From positions 1 to 35,631 of the forward strand of contig NZ_JACVVP010000072.1 in the NCBI RefSeq assembly GCF_014534745.1: a stretch of DNA of 35,631 bases, written 5' to 3'. Shown here one piece after another: positions 17,323 through 26,091 of this stretch (the first letter of the stretch is position 1; every line of letters begins with the position of its first letter). A model generated the notes under the pieces. That model was given only the letters and a program-made list of their open reading frames with translations, had not been told where the DNA came from and did not search any database. Position numbers and translations under genes: made by a program. Source of the stretch: Flammeovirga sp. EKP202. Lineage in GTDB: Bacteria > Bacteroidota > Bacteroidia > Cytophagales > Flammeovirgaceae.

Positions 17323-19218
17323 TTATAAAGTTGCTTTAAGAATTATATTTTCGTGATTGATTTCTGATACAGTCTGCATGAATTTATTCCACACGGCAAA
17401 ACTCTCCGGTTGCATCAATAAGAAATTTGAAACGAATTTTTTGGAATAAACGACTTCTCCTTCTTTGATTTCATAACTTGTTTCAATTGATCCATACTGA
17501 TTTTGAATCGATTTTTTTTCAGGGACAAAAGAAACTGCAAAACCTTCTGGTATTTCTAATACTACCTTTGAAACTACTGTCTTTTTATATTCTTTCTCAA
17601 AAGGAACGAGCCTGCTTTCTTCATCCAATTTTTCGTTTACTTCCTGCTTATAAAAATTGAGATTTACGTAATATCTGTCACTAACCTTTCTTGCATAATT
17701 AGGCATTTTAAAATCCAATGCTATTTCACCATTTTGAGATAAATTTGAAAAGCCTGAAATACTATCATTCGACACTTCAGTACTTTTTGTACCAAAAGCT
17801 ATAAAGTCTTTTAAGGCGTCTTTATCATGACTCATTTCAGCTCTATAATTTCGAATTTGATATTCTTCTTTAGCGTACCCCTCTACTTTAGTCGATAACT
17901 CACCTATTATATTCTTACCATCGAGCTTGCACTGTATATGATCCACTCTGACATTTGAAGCAGCACTTATTTCGGGAACTTTTGCTACCTTATATTCCTT
18001 GTCATTAATAGCCAATAATGCCTCTTTTCCTTGTATCATACTTGTAGGCATTCCAAAAGCAGAAAAAGGGTTCGTTGCATCTAAAAATAATGTGGTATCA
18101 TTTTCAGTAATGGCACAAATCATATGATTATCTGCTACCGTACTTGGCAATTCCTCATAGGTATAGGGTTTCTTTCGAGTACCAATCCAAGCAATGTGGG
18201 CGTCAACCCCCATCACTTTATAAAATGAATAGAGTAGATTAGCCATGTCCTTACAATCTCCATATCGTTTATTGAGTACGTCGCAGGCGCTTCTTGGCAC
18301 AAAACCAGCCATCCCATCCTCAAAGGCAATGTATTTTATATTGTCTTGAACCCAATTGTATACTGCTTTTTGTGCCTCTTGCTTATTCATTTCAGGTGTA
18401 ACAATTTGACTTAGTATACTTTTAATCTCCTCTTCATCACAATTTCTAATTTTATCAAGCAAAGTAGTATACCAAGCATACAACTCTGAAATACCTCCAG
18501 AAACTTTAATTTCACCAATTGAACTTTCATACGATTCAATCAACAGAACAATATGTGGTGAGGTATATGTAGTCGATGGAGCATCAGTAGTATGTTTATA
18601 ACTTTTTACAGATTTTGCTTCCCATATCCATGTAATTGTTTTCTTGTCAATAATTTCCGTCATCTCAACATTCCCTTCATGTGCTCCAAACAAAAGTGGC
18701 TTCAATTTTAGTTGTTTAGGAAACGTCACTGAATATTTAGCATGTAGTACTGGGTCTGAATCTTGAAAGTAAAAAGGTTTAATAAAGTGTGGGTCTTTTA
18801 CGTACTTGGTATATTTCAATTTCCCTACTACATCTTTTGAGAGTTGAGGGTAGACGAAATGTGTACTTTTATAACCACTGTAAAAAATCCCCCTTTCCAT
18901 TACATCACTTGTCCCAAAATTCTTAACCTTTATTCCCTTTTTCGAATTTTGACCTGGTAAAAAGCTGGCTGCTTCTAAGAGTATAATCTTATCAAATTCA
19001 GAGAAATAAATATTCTCTTTTGCATTCTCCTCAAAGTTCCTTTTGAATAGTTTCTCTACTTCATGATGCTCTTTTATGTTGAGTTTTGCTCCTAAAATTT
19101 CAATCGATACATGGGTATGATTTTTCAGATAAACAACATCTGAGTCTTCAAAGTCATTCGCCAAAAATGTAGCATGTGCCATAGCAAATAAGCACATCAA
19201 TATGATATTTCTCATCAC
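17323..19218 (-). CDS. Exported DUF3857/transglutaminase-like protein with intact catalytic triad
   Basis: 631 aa. Signal peptide about 1-20, DUF3857 region about 30-240, transglutaminase-core domain about 275-390, and a beta-rich C-terminal part. Triad residues are visible: C322 in RYGDCKDMANLL, H365 in ADNHMICAI and D380 in LFLDATNPF. In Bacteroidota such proteins are common, exported and mostly uncharacterised; papain-fold proteolysis or acyl transfer is possible. It is first of the pair and the likely active partner of the degenerate paralogue. The promoter was not recognised. Confidence 0.85.
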   Translation of the reverse strand: MMRNIILMCLFAMAHATFLANDFEDSDVVYLKNHTHVSIEILGAKLNIKEHHEVEKLFKRNFEENAKENIYFSEFDKIILLEAASFLPGQNSKKGIKVKNFGTSDVMERGIFYSGYKSTHFVYPQLSKDVVGKLKYTKYVKDPHFIKPFYFQDSDPVLHAKYSVTFPKQLKLKPLLFGAHEGNVEMTEIIDKKTITWIWEAKSVKSYKHTTDAPSTTYTSPHIVLLIESYESSIGEIKVSGGISELYAWYTTLLDKIRNCDEEEIKSILSQIVTPEMNKQEAQKAVYNWVQDNIKYIAFEDGMAGFVPRSACDVLNKRYGDCKDMANLLYSFYKVMGVDAHIAWIGTRKKPYTYEELPSTVADNHMICAITENDTTLFLDATNPFSAFGMPTSMIQGKEALLAINDKEYKVAKVPEISAASNVRVDHIQCKLDGKNIIGELSTKVEGYAKEEYQIRNYRAEMSHDKDALKDFIAFGTKSTEVSNDSISGFSNLSQNGEIALDFKMPNYARKVSDRYYVNLNFYKQEVNEKLDEESRLVPFEKEYKKTVVSKVVLEIPEGFAVSFVPEKKSIQNQYGSIETSYEIKEGEVVYSKKFVSNFLLMQPESFAVWNKFMQTVSEINHENIILKATL

Positions 19219-19452
19219 ACTTAAACAATAGTTTCTAAAAGTAATTTAATTTATAGTTGAAAAAATGGCTTGCTATTTAGTCTGATCTAATTATCAAAAA
19301 AATATAAATAAACCATTAATCTATGGTATTCAATCCAATAACTAATTCAAAAATAAGAATGTAATTCTGTTTTTTATATAAAAATACGAAAAAATGATGT
19401 TCTACTTCCAAGTTACCTTCTTCTTCATTTTTCCACTGATGAAAAACAATGC

Positions 19453-19495
19453 AAAAAATAACTCTTCAAATAATATATAATTACTTTGAAGAGTT
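19453..19495 (-). terminator. Terminator of the ATP-grasp gene
   Basis: An 11-bp stem AACTCTTCAAA (19460-19470) with TTTGAAGAGTT (19485-19495). On the minus strand it is followed by TATTTTTTGC, a good U tract, directly after the stop codon at 19507. Confidence 0.85.
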
Positions 19496-19506
19496 TTGGG
19501 TAATGC

Positions 19507-20565
19507 TTAAATAAGTACCTTACTATCCGCTTTCCAACTTTGAGATAATATATTTTTCAATAAATCAATGTATTGCCAGCCAATCTTACGTGCAGCCATC
19601 ATGATCAGACTATCACTTTCTTGTCGGTGAGGTCGAGATACGGCACCCATATTAGGTTCCAAATTAATGTCAAAGATAAAATACTTCCCTTTGGCATTGG
19701 CTCTACAACTTATCTGAATAGGTGCTTTTATACCAATAATCTCAGCCGCTTTCCTACAAAATTGAGAAACTTTAAATACAGCTTCAGAATACAATTCATC
19801 ATCCTCCAGCACCACACTTTGTTTGACGACTTCATTTTCATCGGTTGGGGCAAAACCATTATGATGTTGTAATAATTTAACGGCAGGCAAACACCAAGGA
19901 CGAACATACTCCACTTCTCGATGATCAATAATATATTCTCCAGCAGGCATTACTGTAAATATGATTTCTTGTCCCTCTAAAAACTCTTCAAGGTACACTG
20001 ATGAACCGTAGTTTTTAGAATTAAATGACTGTACTAAAACATTTTCAAGTGTTTCATAATCATCTACCTTTGAAAGGTTTTGATTTCCTCTTAGCGGTTT
20101 CATCACTAATGGAAACTGAAGTTCATCCATAGCAAAATTGCTGCTCCCTCTTGAAACAATCTGACCATTTGGTAATGGTATATTTTGATTTCGTAAAAGG
20201 TCATTCATATAATATTTATTACCCAACAACTCTACATGAGCAGGCAATTGTCCAATCAACTTAATACCTCTATCCATGAATTTCTCTATTGCATGATTTT
20301 TATAGAGCATTGTATTCAGCCAAAACGTATTGGCTCCTTTATTTATGGCTGCTAAAATTCCATCTTCAGTATCAGGAAAGACCCAATCAAGATCGTTCTC
20401 AATGTTAGGAGAGGTTTGTGGGGTGATAACAATAAATCCATATTTTGACAATTCAAAAGCCATATCGGCTCCACTGTCAGAGAGGCCTCCTTTTTTCATT
20501 GATTTTGTTATTCCGTTAATTGTTGGAGCCTGTTGTGCCTGATATAAAAGGGCTATCTTTTTCAT
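19507..20565 (-). CDS. ATP-grasp ligase, D-Ala-D-Ala ligase-like
   Basis: 352 aa cytoplasmic protein. An N-terminal pre-ATP-grasp domain (about 1-115) precedes the ATP-grasp fold: the FPLVMKPLRGNQNLSKV strand and loop binds ATP, VYLEEFLEGQEIIFTVM follows, and FDINLEPNMG holds the Mg-binding Glu/Asn. The C-terminal RQESDSLIMMAARKIGWQYIDLL resembles D-alanine--D-alanine ligase relatives, but it is longer and lacks their opening GGxSxEHxVS signature, so it is unlikely to be the cell-wall Ddl. It probably joins an amino acid or peptide to an amine. It is single, with no biosynthetic partner next to it, so the substrate cannot be deduced from context. Confidence 0.8.
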   Translation of the reverse strand: MKKIALLYQAQQAPTINGITKSMKKGGLSDSGADMAFELSKYGFIVITPQTSPNIENDLDWVFPDTEDGILAAINKGANTFWLNTMLYKNHAIEKFMDRGIKLIGQLPAHVELLGNKYYMNDLLRNQNIPLPNGQIVSRGSSNFAMDELQFPLVMKPLRGNQNLSKVDDYETLENVLVQSFNSKNYGSSVYLEEFLEGQEIIFTVMPAGEYIIDHREVEYVRPWCLPAVKLLQHHNGFAPTDENEVVKQSVVLEDDELYSEAVFKVSQFCRKAAEIIGIKAPIQISCRANAKGKYFIFDINLEPNMGAVSRPHRQESDSLIMMAARKIGWQYIDLLKNILSQSWKADSKVLI

Positions 20566-20701
20566 TGGTTCGCTTATTTTAATAGTTATTTCTGAGCTTT
20601 AAGGTAAAAACCAAGACATGTTTTCTGTCATAGCACTTAGGTAAAAATCTTCGGACATTGGGTTTACCGATCACAATAAGAGCTATAGAATACTAATATA
20701 A

Positions 20702-20731
20702 AGAAAAAACCCATGATAGAGATCATGGGTT
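20702..20731 (-). terminator. Terminator of the NmrA-like reductase gene
   Basis: Perfect 10-bp stem AACCCATGAT (20708-20717) with ATCATGGGTT (20722-20731), tetraloop AGAG. The minus-strand continuation is TTTTTTC. Confidence 0.9.
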
Positions 20732-20757
20732 ATCAAAAATATCGTTTAAAAGATGTT

Positions 20758-21609
20758 CTAATGCTGATTTCGATACTCTTTTATCATTTCCAACGTTTTC
20801 TTCGGAGGTCTTCCGGCCGCTTTTTCAAAATCAGAAACTATATCATAAGCCCCGGATGCAATTCCAGAATAGATACCAGCAATCACAACGCCAAGAAAAT
20901 CGCCTAAAACACTTTTTCTTTCTTCTGTGTATTCTTCAACCGAAACGGAATTAAAAGTTATTTCGATTCCATAAGCTTCGTTGATAAGATCTGCTAATTC
21001 TTGTTGAGTTATTGCTTCTCCTACCAAGTTATAAGTTTGACCATTATGTTCCTCTCCTATTAACATCTTCGTGTATGCATAACCTAATTCTGGGCGACTG
21101 ATGTATGTACACTTCCCTTCACCTGCACAATTTCTGATCTCTCCTTCTTTCTTATAGTTTTCAATGTATTCAAGATCTGGCTCAATGTAAATTCCATTTC
21201 TTCCCAAAGCCCAGTCAAGTCCCGATTTTTTAACATCTTCCTCCGTCTGACGGTTACTTTTTACAATAGGGCTAAAAGAATTTCCTTCATTGATTCCAAC
21301 AATACTAGTGTAAACAATTTTCTTTACACCATTTTGTTTCGCTGCTTCAATGACATTTCGGTGTTGAGGTATTCTTGTTTCAGGGTCTCCCATTCCAGAA
21401 ATCAATAGCACCTTATCAATTCCTTTTAAGGCGGCATTGTACTCTTCAAGACTATTATAATCTCCTTTTCTAATTTCAATACCAAGATGTTGTGCTTTTT
21501 CTGGAGTACGAACAATACCGACTACATTTTCTGCTCCGATCTCTTTTTTTAGTGCATTGACAATTGCGGTACCTAATTGACCACTTGCTGCTGTAACTGC
21601 AATTTTCAT
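20758..21609 (-). CDS. NmrA-family NAD(P)H-binding oxidoreductase (QOR2-like)
   Basis: 283 aa atypical short-chain reductase. The N-terminal Rossmann motif TAASGQLGTAI (7-17) and GIVRTPEKAQHLG for NADP binding are followed by KGDYNSLEEYNAALKGIDKVLLISG, the pattern of E. coli QorB (NADPH:quinone oxidoreductase 2). LDWALGRNGIYIEPDLEYIENY and YNLVGEAITQQELADLINE also fit. It probably senses NADPH or reduces quinones in the cytoplasm. Its 5' leader contains, antisense, the ten-base core of the small-RNA array (21619-21628), ten bases before the ATG. Single gene with its own terminator. Confidence 0.87.
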   Translation of the reverse strand: MKIAVTAASGQLGTAIVNALKKEIGAENVVGIVRTPEKAQHLGIEIRKGDYNSLEEYNAALKGIDKVLLISGMGDPETRIPQHRNVIEAAKQNGVKKIVYTSIVGINEGNSFSPIVKSNRQTEEDVKKSGLDWALGRNGIYIEPDLEYIENYKKEGEIRNCAGEGKCTYISRPELGYAYTKMLIGEEHNGQTYNLVGEAITQQELADLINEAYGIEITFNSVSVEEYTEERKSVLGDFLGVVIAGIYSGIASGAYDIVSDFEKAAGRPPKKTLEMIKEYRNQH

Positions 21610-21693
21610 TTCCGATTTGTTTTTGGGTATTTACTCAAAACTGATTTTCTCTTAATCTAATAAAATAAGAGGAAGGACTGAAATAAATTTACG

Positions 21694-22356
21694 TTAGCTT
21701 TTTAATTTATAAGCAACAGTCAATTTAAAAGAATTTAATGGATAAATAGTGGTCTCAAGTTCTTCATTGGAAGTAGGATTTTTAACTTTTATTTTTCTAC
21801 TGAAACCGTAGTCATAACTTAGCATCACCAAATATCGCTTTACATGAGCCCCAAACCCAATATTAAGACCATAATCTATTTTAGACCAATAATTCATCTC
21901 AAATATATCCCCTTCTACTTTATACCCATCCATTATTAATTCATTAACATCAAATAGGAAAAAATTAAAGTAGGGCCCCATCAACACAAAAAGATTAGTT
22001 TTCTCTATGTTAAAGTTAATTTTCATGTGAAGTGGCACATCCATTGAAAATTGATTAATAGAACTTTCCATTTTACTTGTAATTTGATCATCAATATTAA
22101 CATTCAATATTGACTTATTCCTTTTCATCGTAAAATAAGCCTGAGGGAAAAAAGACAAGGTTTGATTTAATTTTAATTCCATTGCGGACCCCACTTGAAA
22201 ACCTAATTGGTAAATATCTTCATTTTCAAAGTACGAATTATTACTCATACCATGATCTTCATATGAAATATTAGCACCTAGACCTAAATAAAAATCTTGT
22301 GCATTTAGTGAAGTGAATGACAGAAGGAAATAAAGTACAAAACATATTTTCTTCAT
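21694..22356 (-). CDS. Outer-membrane beta-barrel protein (PorT/OmpW-like size)
   Basis: 220 aa from the ATG at 22356, which opens a signal peptide ending SLNAQ; an ATG 18 bases upstream adds only six residues. The mature part shows alternating hydrophobic strands (FYLGLGANISYED, FFPQAYFTMKR, HMKINFNIE, NIGFGAHVKRYLVMLSYDYGFSRKI) and ends in LTVAYKLKS, like 8-strand outer-membrane barrels. No specific function is recognisable. No close operon partner; the next gene upstream on this strand is the broken DUF4174 gene. Confidence 0.75.
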   Translation of the reverse strand: MKKICFVLYFLLSFTSLNAQDFYLGLGANISYEDHGMSNNSYFENEDIYQLGFQVGSAMELKLNQTLSFFPQAYFTMKRNKSILNVNIDDQITSKMESSINQFSMDVPLHMKINFNIEKTNLFVLMGPYFNFFLFDVNELIMDGYKVEGDIFEMNYWSKIDYGLNIGFGAHVKRYLVMLSYDYGFSRKIKVKNPTSNEELETTIYPLNSFKLTVAYKLKS

Positions 22357-22448
22357 TAGAATAGTGAAGTTCATAAAGTATTTATTTGTTCGTTGATCAA
22401 TAATTTGCAGTGCTAAACTATATAAAATATAGAGGAATAAAAATTCCC

Positions 22449-22891
22449 TTAATTATTTTCTTCTAACTCTTTTTTTCTCATTGGCATACTGTCTATTAAT
22501 TGGTATAAGTCTTTATGCGTCATAATATCAGCTTGTTTCAATTTTATAGAACCGTCAAGCCCAATCAGTATGACTTCAAAGTCTTCAGAAAACGATACAC
22601 CCAACGCTCTATCGGCAGTTAATCCATTGAAAACCTTTTTTGTTGACTTGAGAAGTCCTGAATAGAATAGTGTTGATTGACAATAGTTATAAGTACAATT
22701 TTTCTTTCACTCAACCCCATAGGATCCTCCTTGAATTCGGTAAGTTGTTGTTGATACCTTTTATTGGAACTATCTGAAGTATGAATGATAAGTAATCGAT
22801 TTTTCCATTTGTAACTGCTCAAATCTTGTCCAAAAGAGCTTACTGATACAAATAAAAACAGGGAGAACGAAATTAGTATTTTGAAACTCAT
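22449..22891 (-). pseudogene. DUF4174 secreted protein gene, frameshifted
   Basis: The first frame (22891-22619) encodes a signal peptide (SVSSFGQ) and the first part of a DUF4174 protein (YKWKNRLLIIHTSD, LSERKIVLITI), ending at a stop after RFSMD. The missing C-terminal part is intact in the -1 frame: FEVILIGLDGSIKLKQ, then LYQLIDSMPMRKKELEE, ending at TAA 22451-22449. The switch falls at a run of six A (CAACAAAAAAGG on the minus strand). One more A would restore a continuous protein of about 147 aa. It is either a recent single-base loss, a sequencing error in the homopolymer, or slippage. It follows the DinB gene by 19 bases in the same operon. Confidence 0.85.
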
Positions 22892-22910
22892 TATAAGTCA
22901 ATAATTAATG

Positions 22911-23480
22911 TTACTTCTTCAATTCATCTGTAAAGTGTCCTTTATGTTTTCCTTTTGAAAACTTCTTTGAATTGAATTCACTCGATTTACCTTTAGGAAT
23001 ACTCAAACTTACCCAATCATTCCCCTTGATCATCTTACTTAAAAACACGATCTGACCAATATGATAGGAATAGTGAGCTAGTTGACGATGAATGGCGTCA
23101 ATAATTGAGTGTTCTTGGTTTCTTATAAATACTTTAGTATCAAAATTTGTTTCATTGATTGAATCAATTGCTGTAAATAAACAATCCCAACCCTCGTTCC
23201 ATTGTTGGATGAGATCCTCTTTATTTTTAAGAATCGATTCAAATTCTGCATCTCTATTACGCCATTCCTTTTCACCATCTGAAGTCAAAAAGTCTGTCCA
23301 TCTTGATTTCATATTGCCCGATAAGTGATTTACTATTGTGGCAATGGCATTTGAGTCAACATTGTATTGCCAAAAAAGTTGGTTTTCCTCTAATTGATTA
23401 AAACACGCTTCTCCTAAAAATTTATAATACTCGAATTGTTTTTTGACACTAAACAAAAATTCATTTGCCATACGCTTCAT
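22911..23480 (-). CDS. DinB-superfamily protein, DUF1572 type
   Basis: 189 aa four-helix-bundle metalloprotein. The three metal-binding histidines of the superfamily are visible: H52 (IVNHLSGN), H136 and H140 (LAHYSYHIGQIV). The segment SRWTDFLTSDGEKEWRNRDAEF is typical of DUF1572. The C-terminal 25 residues are Lys-rich and probably disordered. The related bacillithiol or mycothiol transferases use the same fold, so thiol or small-molecule chemistry is possible, but the substrate is unknown. Start codons at residues 1 and 4 are both possible. Co-transcribed with the DUF4174 gene. Confidence 0.88.
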   Translation of the reverse strand: MKRMANEFLFSVKKQFEYYKFLGEACFNQLEENQLFWQYNVDSNAIATIVNHLSGNMKSRWTDFLTSDGEKEWRNRDAEFESILKNKEDLIQQWNEGWDCLFTAIDSINETNFDTKVFIRNQEHSIIDAIHRQLAHYSYHIGQIVFLSKMIKGNDWVSLSIPKGKSSEFNSKKFSKGKHKGHFTDELKK

Positions 23481-23493
23481 TTTAAGTTAAATC

Positions 23494-23547
23494 AAAATAA
23501 AAGACTGACCTAAAGCCTATTACAATAAATATACTTTAAGTCAGTCT
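23494..23547 (-). terminator. Terminator of the NTPase gene
   Basis: On the minus strand AGACTGACTTAAAG pairs with CTTTAGGTCAGTCT (14 positions, one wobble) and is followed by TTTTATTTTG. On the plus strand the wobble is a mismatch, fixing the orientation. Confidence 0.82.
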
Positions 23548-23606
23548 ATATTTCAAAAACTCCAATAAATGATAAGCTCCTCTAGTGTTTGAGGGAATAG
23601 AACTTT

Positions 23607-25346
23607 TTAATCTTCTTTGTTATTCTGTTCTGCAAAAGATATTGTTTCCGTGTATTCTCTTGCTTTTTTAGCAGACTGCGATTTTTTTCGCATTGCCGTT
23701 AAAGATCTCTTCTTTTGCATTCTTGCAATAATCGTTGCTCGCTGTATCTTTATATGATCTTCTCTAGGTATAATCAAAGGCTCCGTTCTCTCATAAGTCC
23801 TTAAAACTTCTGTTTTTTCAGGTGGTGCAGCAGAAGTCGTATTTTGATAAAAGTATAACGCGGTAAGTGCACTCCCAAAAAGCAAGAAAGAAACTACACA
23901 TATTTTAGTGGTATGTATTCTTTTATTCATGTTCCTCTTCATTCTTTCTTGAATTCGATTTTCAACTTTTTCAGAAAATGAAAGAAACTCCATCGTACGC
24001 TCATAAGATGGATGATATTTCACACCCCAATCATAGGTTGGCTGCTGTTCTTCCTTCCATTTAATAAATGATTGTAGCTCATATTCTTTTAACCTACTTC
24101 CCTTCCTATTTTGAAATTTCTCTGCTGTTTTGGCCAGTTTTAGATAAGTCTGAATAGACTCTTTTTCTTTTTGTGTCCATTCTTTTAATAAAGGCCAAGA
24201 ATTTATTAAAGATTCATGAGCAATACCTATAACAGAAGTCTCATATATTGTAGAGTTATCTAAGGGTGATAAAATAGCATTTTCTCTTTGTCTGAAAATG
24301 TCTATCACTTCTATTATTTGTCGAATATCATCAATTCCTGAAATTTCGATTAATCGATATAAAGAACAGGGATTACTAACAATTTCCCCTTCTTCATTTA
24401 CAGTAATAATTGAACGAAAAATTTTCTCACTCACTTCTTTTTGATTGTCCTCTAAACCATCAAAAATCTCTTGTGCATGATTGGGTAGACTTTCATTGAT
24501 TCCGCCCACTGCAAAATAATGTTCTAATTGTAAAGGTTCTGATAACTTTTGATTGTTTCTCCAATGTTCAAAAGTCCTCATCATGGCATGCTGTAATAAG
24601 GGCAATTGGTTTTGGGAATAATCTAAATTGACAATCAAGAATTGAAGAAGTTCATCTGTTATTTTAACACCCGACCATTCTAAGGGCTTAGTAATTGTTG
24701 TGACCACCTCTTCTTTCGTCATTTTTGGTATTAAAAACTGACTTTGATTAAGACGGTAAGTTAATGTGGGATAGTCAGCACAATGTTCAATAAAGTCTGA
24801 ATGCATTGTGATAATAATATGAAAATCTGATAAAGGTGATGTAGAGAGTAGTACTATTAATTCAACAAACTTTGCTATTTCAAGGTCCATTGCATTAAAC
24901 TGAAGGTCATATGTAAACAGTTCCTCAAACTGATCAATGTACATCACTGGCGTTTTTGAAATATTGAGGCGATAATAATATTCAAAAAATGAGGTTACAT
25001 CTATTAAAAGGGATTGAAAAATAGCCAATCTTACCTCATCATTTTCCTTCTTAAAAACCTCGTTAATCAACTTTTTTAATGGCCCGTGTGTACCCGGTGA
25101 AAATATATAGGTAATAGGATTGATCTTACACTCAAGAGTTGGTAAAACACTACTAAAAACAAATGAAGATTTACCAGTCCCTGATTCTCCCAAAATTGCA
25201 GAAAATCGATGCTCTATTAACTGGGAAACTACATGTTCGGCATGTTTCTCCCTGCCATAATACAAATGTGCTTCCTCTACTGAGAAAGGATGCAACCCCA
25301 GAAATGGATTTTCCAGGCGTGTTAATTCAATAGTACTTGTTTTCAT
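23607..25346 (-). CDS. Membrane-anchored nSTAND-type NTPase without WD40 repeats
   Basis: 579 aa. It opens with the nSTAND1 signature NPFLGLHPFSVEEAHLYYGRE (13-33), Walker A GESGTGKSS (53-61) and Walker B VMYIDQFEELF (134-144), followed by the helical and winged-helix part (QLPLLQHAMMRTFEHW, IAHESLINSWPLLKEW). One membrane helix follows (about 479-500), then a basic tail of about 77 residues. Relatives with this N-terminus normally continue after the membrane helix into WD40 or other sensor repeats, which are absent. STAND NTPases are signalling switches, often in defence or death pathways (family knowledge). No effector gene is adjacent. The start codon region is complementary to the conserved core of the small-RNA array (25346-25355). 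Confidence 0.8.
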   Translation of the reverse strand: MKTSTIELTRLENPFLGLHPFSVEEAHLYYGREKHAEHVVSQLIEHRFSAILGESGTGKSSFVFSSVLPTLECKINPITYIFSPGTHGPLKKLINEVFKKENDEVRLAIFQSLLIDVTSFFEYYYRLNISKTPVMYIDQFEELFTYDLQFNAMDLEIAKFVELIVLLSTSPLSDFHIIITMHSDFIEHCADYPTLTYRLNQSQFLIPKMTKEEVVTTITKPLEWSGVKITDELLQFLIVNLDYSQNQLPLLQHAMMRTFEHWRNNQKLSEPLQLEHYFAVGGINESLPNHAQEIFDGLEDNQKEVSEKIFRSIITVNEEGEIVSNPCSLYRLIEISGIDDIRQIIEVIDIFRQRENAILSPLDNSTIYETSVIGIAHESLINSWPLLKEWTQKEKESIQTYLKLAKTAEKFQNRKGSRLKEYELQSFIKWKEEQQPTYDWGVKYHPSYERTMEFLSFSEKVENRIQERMKRNMNKRIHTTKICVVSFLLFGSALTALYFYQNTTSAAPPEKTEVLRTYERTEPLIIPREDHIKIQRATIIARMQKKRSLTAMRKKSQSAKKAREYTETISFAEQNNKED

Positions 25347-25556
25347 TTTTGGGTTTTTTAGTTGATCAGTGAAAGCATTGTATCCATTATTAGTTTAAAT
25401 CGAATTTTTTGGGAGTTATTCTGATGGCTTTAGCCAATTCATTTCAAATGATTAATTGAATCTTAAGTACAAAGAAAAATTAATTATGATTTATTTTTGA
25501 ATTTGTACTTACTTTTTACATTTATAACAATATGTATAATCCATCAAGTCACGTGT

Positions 25557-25681
25557 TCTAAAGAAGAAGCAGAAACAACTTTCATTGCTTCCGTCTTCTT
25601 TAGAGAGAAATAGTGAAGTAAGTTCAAAACTTATTTCTCTAGCAAAGAAATCTTACTGAAAGGTTTTCAAACAAAACCTTC
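25557..25681. other. Cluster of three consecutive hairpins
   Basis: Hairpin 1: TCTAAAGAAGA (25557-25567) with TCTTCTTTAGA (25594-25604), 11 bp. Hairpin 2: AGAGAAATA (25604-25612) with TATTTCTCT (25632-25640), 9 bp. Hairpin 3: AAGGTTTT (25660-25667) with AAAACCTT (25673-25680), 5-base loop. The stems follow each other almost without gaps and are not followed by T runs, so they look like a folded RNA or a palindromic repeat element and not terminators. Confidence 0.5.
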
Positions 25682-26045
25682 TGAAGACACCTACTTTTAG
25701 CTAAAGTATAAATGTTTTAAACAGGTTTAGATGTTATCTTAAACTAACTTTTTAAACTATTTCTATTGATTATATTATACATTAGAATAATAGTTTTTTA
25801 TCTGAAAATATATGCTGGGAGTATTCTAAAGACTTTTCAAGTATATCCATACGACATGTACAACTGAAGTTCATTGTTTCTAACAGCAGAACCACTTTTA
25901 AAGAGTACATTAATAATTCAATGATTGAGATAACCTAAATATTTTCTTGATAAGTTATGAATCAAAGAAATCGATCTACATATAAATATAGATGCAGGTA
26001 GAGTAACAGTTGGATAATTTATATTAAAAAGTAATAGTTATTTTC

Positions 26046-26091
26046 ATTTCATGAATCATCATTTTCAAACAGTAACCATGATTCAGGAAAT
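26046..26091. other. Long imperfect hairpin
   Basis: ATTTCATGAATCAT (26046-26059) pairs with ATGATTCAGGAAAT (26078-26091), 13 of 14 positions, with an 18-base loop. No T tract follows. Function unknown. Confidence 0.4.

Noticed and set aside
22619-22660. Programmed -1 frameshift in the DUF4174 gene
   Set aside because: The site reads A AAA AGG, not a strong slippery heptamer, and no downstream stimulating structure was evident; a one-base loss is simpler, though not excluded.
25981-26045. Extra copy of the array core (AAGTAATAGTTATTTTC)
   Set aside because: Only a short AT-rich stretch matches; the GTTTTTGGG part and terminator are missing.
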